From assembly GCA_039649115.1 (NCBI GenBank), contig JBBWZQ010000233.1:1-10555 (forward strand): DNA of 10,555 bases. Direction: 5' to 3'. The position numbers were made by a program, and so were the translations under genes. This DNA comes from DATEJJ01 sp039649115 (GTDB lineage: Bacteria > Actinomycetota > Actinomycetes > Mycobacteriales > Micromonosporaceae). Within the stretch, counting starts at the first letter, position 1; every line of letters begins with the position of its first letter. Below the pieces are notes generated by a model, which was not told the origin of the DNA, ran no database searches, and worked only from the letters and a program-made list of their open reading frames with translations. Below, piece by piece: positions 6,186 to 10,555 of this stretch.

Positions 6186-7256
6186 ATGGATATACACGGC
6201 TTCGACCACATCGAGCTGTATGTCGGCGACGCGAACGCGACGGCCTTCCTGCTGTGCACCGCATTCGGTTTCCGGGTGGCCGGCGCGTCCGGCCCGGAGA
6301 CCGGCCTGACCGGGCAGCGTTCGCTGTTGCTGCGCCAGGGCGGGGTCAACCTGATCCTCACCTCGGCGCTGTCCGGCACCCATCCCGCGGCCCGGTACGT
6401 GTCGCGCCACGGCGACGGGGTCGCGGTCATCGCGTTCGCCACCGGCGACGCCGAGCAGGCGTACGCGCGGGCGGTCGCGCAGGGAGCCGCCGCGGTCTCG
6501 CCCCCGTTGACGTACGCCGACGGGCAGGCCGAGGTCGCCACCGCAACCGTCAGCGGCTTCGGCGACGTGGTGCACCGGCTGGTGACCCGGCGCGGCGCGG
6601 CCGGCCGGTTCCTGCCGGGAGTGATGGAGATGACCGACACCGGCCCGGACGACGGGGTGCTGTCCACCGTGGACCACGTCGCGGTGTGCCTGCCGGGCGG
6701 CGAACTGGCCGAGACCGTGCACCGGTACCGCGAAGTCTTCGGCTTCTCCGAGATCTTCGACGAGTACATCGACGTCGGCGGGCAGGGCATGATCTCGAAG
6801 GTTGTGCAGAGCGAGTCGCGCGGGGTCACCTTCACGCTCATCGAGCCGGACGTGACCCGGCGGCCGGGCCAGATCGACGACTTCCTGAGCTGGCACGGCG
6901 GCGCGGGCGTGCAGCACGTTGCGTTCGGCACCGGCGACATCGTCCACGCCGTGCGTACCCTCACCGGCCAGGGCGTCGCCTTCGCGAGCACGCCGGGCAG
7001 CTACTACGACGGGCTGGCGTCGCGGGTCGGCGAGCTGGAACGGCCCCTGTCCGACCTGCGCGAGCTGGGCGTGCTGGTCGACCAGGACCGCTGGGGGCGG
7101 ATGTACCAGATCTTCACCCGGTCCATGCACGTGCGCCGGACCCTGTTCTTCGAGCTGATCGAGCGGCACGGCGCGCTCACCTTCGGCAGCAGCAACATCA
7201 GGGCCCTGTACGAGGCCAAGGAGCGCGAACTGCAACGGGCGCAAGTGAGGAGCTGA
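6186..7256 (+). CDS. hmaS: 4-hydroxymandelate synthase-like 2-oxoacid dioxygenase
   Basis: A 356-residue non-haem iron dioxygenase of the 4-hydroxyphenylpyruvate dioxygenase (HPPD)/4-hydroxymandelate synthase (HMS) family with two vicinal-oxygen-chelate halves. Iron ligands are His164 (TVDHVAV), His244 (GVQHVAF) and Glu323 (FFELIER). Several traits favour HMS over HPPD: length close to the 357 residues of HmaS, ligands offset by just three residues from HmaS (161, 241, 320), TLIEPD at 217-222 with Ile219 where HPPD has Asn, and TFGSSNIRALYEA near the C-terminus where HPPD has a GKGN-type sequence. HMS turns 4-hydroxyphenylpyruvate into (S)-4-hydroxymandelate and CO2, normally the first step towards hydroxyphenylglycine. 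The oxidase and aminotransferase for that route are not seen here. GGGAG precedes ATG 6186. It may supply an aromatic starter for the ligase (inference). Confidence 0.85.
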   Translation: MDIHGFDHIELYVGDANATAFLLCTAFGFRVAGASGPETGLTGQRSLLLRQGGVNLILTSALSGTHPAARYVSRHGDGVAVIAFATGDAEQAYARAVAQGAAAVSPPLTYADGQAEVATATVSGFGDVVHRLVTRRGAAGRFLPGVMEMTDTGPDDGVLSTVDHVAVCLPGGELAETVHRYREVFGFSEIFDEYIDVGGQGMISKVVQSESRGVTFTLIEPDVTRRPGQIDDFLSWHGGAGVQHVAFGTGDIVHAVRTLTGQGVAFASTPGSYYDGLASRVGELERPLSDLRELGVLVDQDRWGRMYQIFTRSMHVRRTLFFELIERHGALTFGSSNIRALYEAKERELQRAQVRS

Positions 7257-7257
7257 C

Positions 7258-8178
7258 GTGACGATCCATTTTCTGACCCAGTCGGCGCTGACGAGCGAGG
7301 AACGCGACCTGCTGCCGTCCGACGACGACGTGCGCGCGTACGCCGAGCGCGGCTGGTACCTGTCCGGCAAGCTGCTGAGCGACGCGGAGATCGACGAGTT
7401 GCTGGCCGCGAGCGAGGAGTTCTACGGCGGCCGGCGGGACCGTACGCTGCCGCTGCGCCCACCCCGGCTGGCCTACTGGGAGCCGGGGCAGGGGCCGGTG
7501 CAGCGGCACAACGACTACATCCACTACGAGAGCGACGCGATCGGTCGCATCCTGCGCAAGCCCCTGATCGGCGCGGTGGCCGCCCGGCTGGCCGAGGCGC
7601 GGGAGATCCGCGTGTTCCAGGCGACGCTCATCTACAAGCCGCCCCGGCCGCAGGAGGCGACGAACATCGTGCCGTGGCACTTCGACAAGCACTACTGGGC
7701 GACGTCCACATCGGACCGCATGCTGACCGCGTTCATCCCGTTCCACGACTGCGGCGAGGAGATGGGCACGATCACCATGGTGGAGGGCAGCCACCGGTGG
7801 CGGGAGGCGGGCGGCGGCGACAGCACGACGAGGCACTTCGCCGACCGGGACGCGGGCCAGCTCGAAGATCTGCTGCGGTACAACGCGACCGCCAACCACG
7901 CCGAGGTGCGCAAGGTGCCGATCGTGATCCCGAAGGGCCACCTGAGCTTCCACCACTGCCGCGTCTACCACGGCAGCGGGCCCAACCGAAGCGGCCGGCC
8001 GCGCCGGGCCATCTCCCTGCACCTGCAGGACGGCGCCAACACGTACCGGCCGTTCCGCCTCAGTGACGGCACGCCGGTGCGGTACAACCACGACGTCCTG
8101 GTGCGCCGCACGCCCGACGGGCGCCCGGACTACGCCGATCCCGAGTACTGCCCGGTGATCTGGTCGTCCATCCGTTAG
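7258..8178 (+). CDS. phytanoyl-CoA dioxygenase (PhyH)-family Fe(II)/2-oxoglutarate oxygenase
   Basis: A 306-residue protein of the PhyH family. The facial triad is His141 and Asp143 (VPWHFDKHYW) with His238 (CRVYHGSGPNRS); Arg250 in GRPRRAISLHLQ is placed to bind 2-oxoglutarate. The intervening MGTITMVEGSHRW (169-181) is the typical PhyH strand-turn. Such enzymes hydroxylate, desaturate, epoxidise or halogenate small molecules or carrier-bound chains; lack of the Asp would suggest halogenation, but Asp143 is present, so oxygenation is more likely. The start is GTG 7258, one base after the stop of the hydroxymandelate synthase, with GAGGAG (7247-7252) five bases upstream. The tight spacing indicates one transcript and related chemistry. 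The substrate is unknown. Confidence 0.9.
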   Translation: MTIHFLTQSALTSEERDLLPSDDDVRAYAERGWYLSGKLLSDAEIDELLAASEEFYGGRRDRTLPLRPPRLAYWEPGQGPVQRHNDYIHYESDAIGRILRKPLIGAVAARLAEAREIRVFQATLIYKPPRPQEATNIVPWHFDKHYWATSTSDRMLTAFIPFHDCGEEMGTITMVEGSHRWREAGGGDSTTRHFADRDAGQLEDLLRYNATANHAEVRKVPIVIPKGHLSFHHCRVYHGSGPNRSGRPRRAISLHLQDGANTYRPFRLSDGTPVRYNHDVLVRRTPDGRPDYADPEYCPVIWSSIR

Positions 8179-8201
8179 CTCCACTACTCCAGGGAGGACA
8201 C

Positions 8202-8990
8202 GTGTCCCGCTACGACTGGGGCGAGACCCATCCCGGCATCGAGCGCCTGCACGCGGCGGTCGGCGAGAGCCGGGACCGGGTGGTCACCCACCCGCTGTAC
8301 GCCAGCCTCGACAACCATGCGGCGATCGTCACGTTCATGGAGTACCACATCTTCGCGGTGTGGGACTTCATGTCGTTGCTCAAGTCCCTGCAACGCAACC
8401 TGACCTGTGTCACGGTGCCGTGGGTGCCGACCGGCCCGACCGGCAGCCGCCGGCTCATCAACGACATCGTGCTGGTCGAGGAGAGCGACCAGCTGCGCAA
8501 CGGCTTCATCAGCCACTTCGAGCTGTACGTGGAGGGCATGGCGCAGGCCGGCGCGGACACCACGGTCGTCACCCGCTTCATCGACCTCATCCGCGCCGGT
8601 ACCCCGGTCGCCGGCGCGATCGGCGCGGCGGGGGTGCCCGCGCCCGCCGCCGACTTCATGCGCACCACGTGGCGCTTCATCGACACGACCGCCGTGCACT
8701 GCCAGGCGGCGGCATTCGCGTTCGGCCGGGAGGACCTGATCCCGGACATGTTCCAACAGGTCATCACCGTCAACCAGGACGGCGGCAAGCTGGACGCCTT
8801 CGTGGACTACCTGGCGCGCCACATCGAGGTCGACGGCGAGGAGCACACCCCGATGGCCATGCAGATGCTCGCCGACCTGTGCGGCGACGACGGCAACCGG
8901 TGGCAGGAGTGTGCCGACACGGTCAACACGGCGCTGGACGCCCGGGTGCGGCTGTGGAACGGGATCCACGAGGCGGTCAAGGCGCTTTGA
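8202..8990 (+). CDS. DUF3050 family protein, possible haem-oxygenase-like metal oxidase
   Basis: A 262-residue, largely helical protein that matches the DUF3050 family as I recall it: TFMEYHIFAVWDFMSLLKSLQ (in 44-64), CVTVPWVPTGP, FGREDLIPDMF (174-184) and ARHIEVDGEEHTPMAM (205-220) are hallmarks. I believe DUF3050 belongs with haem-oxygenase-like folds, which include diiron oxidases such as UndA and SznF. Conserved-looking candidate metal ligands are Glu47, His49, Glu93/Glu94, His105, Glu107, His166, His207, Asp211 and His215. If so, it could desaturate, cleave or N-oxidise a pathway intermediate; this is inference. The GTG start at 8202 has an excellent AGGGAGGA (8191-8198). It is the last gene of the plus-strand block, convergent with the methyltransferase-like gene 14 bases on. 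Confidence 0.85.
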   Translation: MSRYDWGETHPGIERLHAAVGESRDRVVTHPLYASLDNHAAIVTFMEYHIFAVWDFMSLLKSLQRNLTCVTVPWVPTGPTGSRRLINDIVLVEESDQLRNGFISHFELYVEGMAQAGADTTVVTRFIDLIRAGTPVAGAIGAAGVPAPAADFMRTTWRFIDTTAVHCQAAAFAFGREDLIPDMFQQVITVNQDGGKLDAFVDYLARHIEVDGEEHTPMAMQMLADLCGDDGNRWQECADTVNTALDARVRLWNGIHEAVKAL

Positions 8991-9004
8991 TGAGTCCGGT
9001 CAGC

Positions 9005-9787
9005 TCAGCGGGTGACCTCGACGTAGATGGTCTCGTCGTTGCGCAGCACCTGGTCCAGGTCGGCGACGTCGGGCCGGGCGCCCTGCCGGAACGCGCACAG
9101 CCGCACCGCGTCCGGGTCGAAGCCGGCGCTGTCCAGCGCGTGCCGCAGCTCGTCGAGGTCGTAGATCCAGCGGTGGCCCCAGAGGTAGAACATCTGGTTG
9201 AACATGAACGCGCCGCGGGCGGGCATGGGCGGGCCGACGCCCGCGGCGGAAAGCCGCCTGCGGTGCTTGCCGAACAGGCCGTCGTCGCGCAGGTAACTCT
9301 CCACGTACCGGCGCAGGTCCGGTGTGGTCAGCCGGAGCAGGCCACCGGGGGCGAGGATCCGGCGCACCTCGGTCAGCCAGCCGATGCCCTCGCGCAGCGA
9401 CACGTGCTCGATGAGGTGTTCGGCGTAGACCCAGTCGACGCAGGCGTCCGCGAAGGGCAGCGGGCGGCAGATGTCGACCTGGGCGAAGTGACACTCGCCG
9501 TCGACCCGGTAGATGCGGCCCGGCGACGTGGCGCCGTCCGGTGCGCCCAGCGCCACGAGATCGGTGCCGAGGCCACGGGGGTGCCTGGTCCGGAACGCGG
9601 CGAACTCGATGCCCGTGATGCCCAGCACAGCCAGTTGCGCGCCGGTGAACGGGGGAGCCGGTGGCAGCGGCTCCAGCTTCTCGCAGCGCGCCAGATCCAC
9701 CAGGATCTCGTCCATCGTGCTGGACAGGCCCGCCGGATGCGCCCAGTCCCACCCCTCAACCGACACGCCTGTATGGATACCACTCAT
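9005..9787 (-). CDS. class I SAM-dependent methyltransferase-like protein, degenerate SAM motif
   Basis: A 260-residue protein whose central part follows class I methyltransferases: VDICRPLPFADACVDWVYAE (104-123) with HLIEH after it, EVRRILAPGG (140-149) and LRLTTPDLRRYVESY (151-165). The pattern resembles the small methyltransferases that begin with a glycine-rich LxxGCG segment, but here that nucleotide-binding loop is not recognisable (LAVLGITGIEFAAF at 52-65 is all that precedes). Either the N-terminal part is divergent or it is not an active methyltransferase. It is the only minus-strand gene between plus-strand genes. ATG 9787 is chosen; GTG 9790 is adjacent and in frame. No ribosome-binding site is seen for either, and the start lies only 14 bases from that of the divergent E1-alpha gene. 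An O- or N-methylation of the product is a fair guess. Confidence 0.75.
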   Translation of the reverse strand: MSGIHTGVSVEGWDWAHPAGLSSTMDEILVDLARCEKLEPLPPAPPFTGAQLAVLGITGIEFAAFRTRHPRGLGTDLVALGAPDGATSPGRIYRVDGECHFAQVDICRPLPFADACVDWVYAEHLIEHVSLREGIGWLTEVRRILAPGGLLRLTTPDLRRYVESYLRDDGLFGKHRRRLSAAGVGPPMPARGAFMFNQMFYLWGHRWIYDLDELRHALDSAGFDPDAVRLCAFRQGARPDVADLDQVLRNDETIYVEVTR

Positions 9788-9801
9788 CACCGGGGAACGC
9801 C

Positions 9802-10555
9802 ATGACTTCGCATGAGGATCTGTACCGGACGATGCGGCTGATCCGCCGCTTCGAGGAGCGCGCCCTCGACCTGGTCCGCAGCGGCGAGATCGTCAGCGGC
9901 ATCCACGCGTGCATCGGCCAGGAGGCGGTGGCGGCCGGGGTCTGCGCCGCGCTGCGCCCCGACGACATCGTGCTGAGCAACCACCGCGGGCACGGCCACC
10001 TGCTGGCCAAGGGGTGCGATCCGGGACGGGTGATGGCCGAGCTGGCCGGCCGGGTCACCGGCATCGCGCGCGGCCGGGGCGGCTCCTTCCACCCGTCCGA
10101 CTTCAGCTCCGGTGTGTACGGCGCCACCGGTACCGTCGGGCACGGGGGGGCGATCGCCACCGGAGTGGCGTGGGCACTGGCCCGCGCCGGTGGGCAGCGG
10201 GTGGCGGTCAGCTTCTTCGGGGACGGCGCGGTCACCCAGGGCGCGCTGCTGGAGTCGTTCAACCTCGCCGCGCTCTGGCGGGTGCCGGTGGTCTACGTGT
10301 GCGAGAACAACCTCTACGCGACCACGCTCCCGGCGCGTACCGCCATCGCGGGGTCGGTCACCGGCCGGGCGGAGGCGTTCGGCATTCCGGCCTCCAGTGT
10401 GGACGGTCAGGACGTGGTGACCGTGCTGGAAGCCGCCCGGCAGGCGGTGGACCGGGCCCGCGCCGGTACCGGCCCGACGCTGCTGGAGCTGCTCACGTAC
10501 CGGTACCACGGGCACCACACCTTCGAGCTCAAGGCGCGGCTGCGCTACCGGGACC
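9802..10555 (+). CDS. thiamine-diphosphate 2-oxoacid dehydrogenase E1 component, alpha subunit (partial)
   Basis: The first 251 residues of an E1-alpha subunit of the pyruvate/acetoin/branched-chain 2-oxoacid dehydrogenase type; the gene continues past the right edge (usual length about 320-360). The thiamine-diphosphate motif is GDGAVTQGALLESFNLAAL (140-158) ending in CENN (167-170). Other family marks are SNHRGHGHLLAKG (59-71), GRGGSFH (91-97) and GATGTVGHGGAIATG (107-121). Near the visible end YRYHGHHTFELKARLRYR replaces the common YRYxGHSxxDP, so the loop that carries regulatory Ser residues in mitochondrial E1 differs. GGGGA (9792-9796) precedes ATG 9802. A beta subunit should follow outside the window. 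It could decarboxylate a 2-oxoacid and pass the acyl or aldehyde unit to a lipoyl, CoA or carrier-protein acceptor, supplying a building block (inference). Confidence 0.9.
   Translation, partial: MTSHEDLYRTMRLIRRFEERALDLVRSGEIVSGIHACIGQEAVAAGVCAALRPDDIVLSNHRGHGHLLAKGCDPGRVMAELAGRVTGIARGRGGSFHPSDFSSGVYGATGTVGHGGAIATGVAWALARAGGQRVAVSFFGDGAVTQGALLESFNLAALWRVPVVYVCENNLYATTLPARTAIAGSVTGRAEAFGIPASSVDGQDVVTVLEAARQAVDRARAGTGPTLLELLTYRYHGHHTFELKARLRYRD

Noticed and set aside
6186..7256. Plain HPPD of tyrosine catabolism
   Set aside because: Shorter than HPPD, Ile219 instead of the HPPD Asn, GSSN rather than GKGN near the C-terminus, and a biosynthetic operon context; HPPD activity still needs an assay to exclude.
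8998..9017. GGTCA/TGACC inverted repeat at the convergent junction as a terminator
   Set aside because: The stem is only 5 bp with a 10-base loop, lies mostly inside the methyltransferase-like stop region and has no T-run; too weak to call.
8360..9805. 481-codon plus-strand open frame over the end of the DUF3050 gene and the methyltransferase-like gene
   Set aside because: It is a shadow of two real genes on both strands, with Gln/Val/Arg-rich translation and no domain.
1..10555. CRISPR array, tRNA, rRNA, transposase or phage genes
   Set aside because: No regularly spaced repeats, no tRNA- or rRNA-like sequence, and no transposase or integrase motifs were seen on either strand.

Overview
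The window is very GC-rich, with a strong G/C bias at third codon positions, GTG starts and near-absence of TTA codons. This is the pattern of a filamentous actinomycete. A GAGCGAG-rich intergenic element and recurrent GGTACC suggest the Micromonospora family, but that placement is inference. The content is one part of a natural-product gene cluster: a small type II polyketide/fatty-acid-like condensation set followed by a run of unusual oxygenases. I do not recognise the product, and no ketoreductase, dehydratase, acyltransferase, thioesterase, regulator or transporter is present, so the cluster must extend beyond the window or borrow these functions.

Layout. Positions 14-943 (minus) hold an alpha/beta-hydrolase of the hormone-sensitive-lipase family. 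Positions 944-1242 are a divergent, comparatively AT-rich control region with several small palindromes and a plausible promoter. A tightly packed plus-strand operon runs from 1243 to 8990: stand-alone adenylating enzyme, acyl carrier protein (ACP), a second 79-aa carrier protein overlapping the first, ketosynthase 1 (with a TTA codon at codon 5 and a Gln at the second catalytic His position), a half-length ketosynthase-like protein without the active-site Cys, ketosynthase 2 (canonical Cys-His-His), a 4-hydroxymandelate synthase-like dioxygenase, a phytanoyl-CoA-dioxygenase-like Fe/2-oxoglutarate enzyme, and a DUF3050 protein that probably has a haem-oxygenase-like fold. A lone minus-strand methyltransferase-like gene (9005-9787) follows. 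A thiamine-diphosphate E1-alpha dehydrogenase subunit starts at 9802 and runs off the right edge.

How the genes may work together (inference). The adenylating enzyme would activate a carboxylic acid, plausibly an aromatic acid derived from 4-hydroxyphenylpyruvate through the hydroxymandelate synthase, and load it onto one of the two carrier proteins. The two ketosynthases and the half-length partner would extend it. The two iron dioxygenases downstream and the DUF3050 protein would oxidise, desaturate or cleave the precursor or the chain. Two ACPs, a ligase, two ketosynthases and a short chain-length-factor-like protein recall the core of aryl polyene clusters, but joined here to hydroxymandelate chemistry and a 2-oxoacid dehydrogenase subunit.

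The most notable structural point is the ketosynthase 1/half-ketosynthase junction (4255-4353). It carries a small repeat-flanked insert, and two mini-ORFs bridge it by successive ATGA stop/start overlaps.
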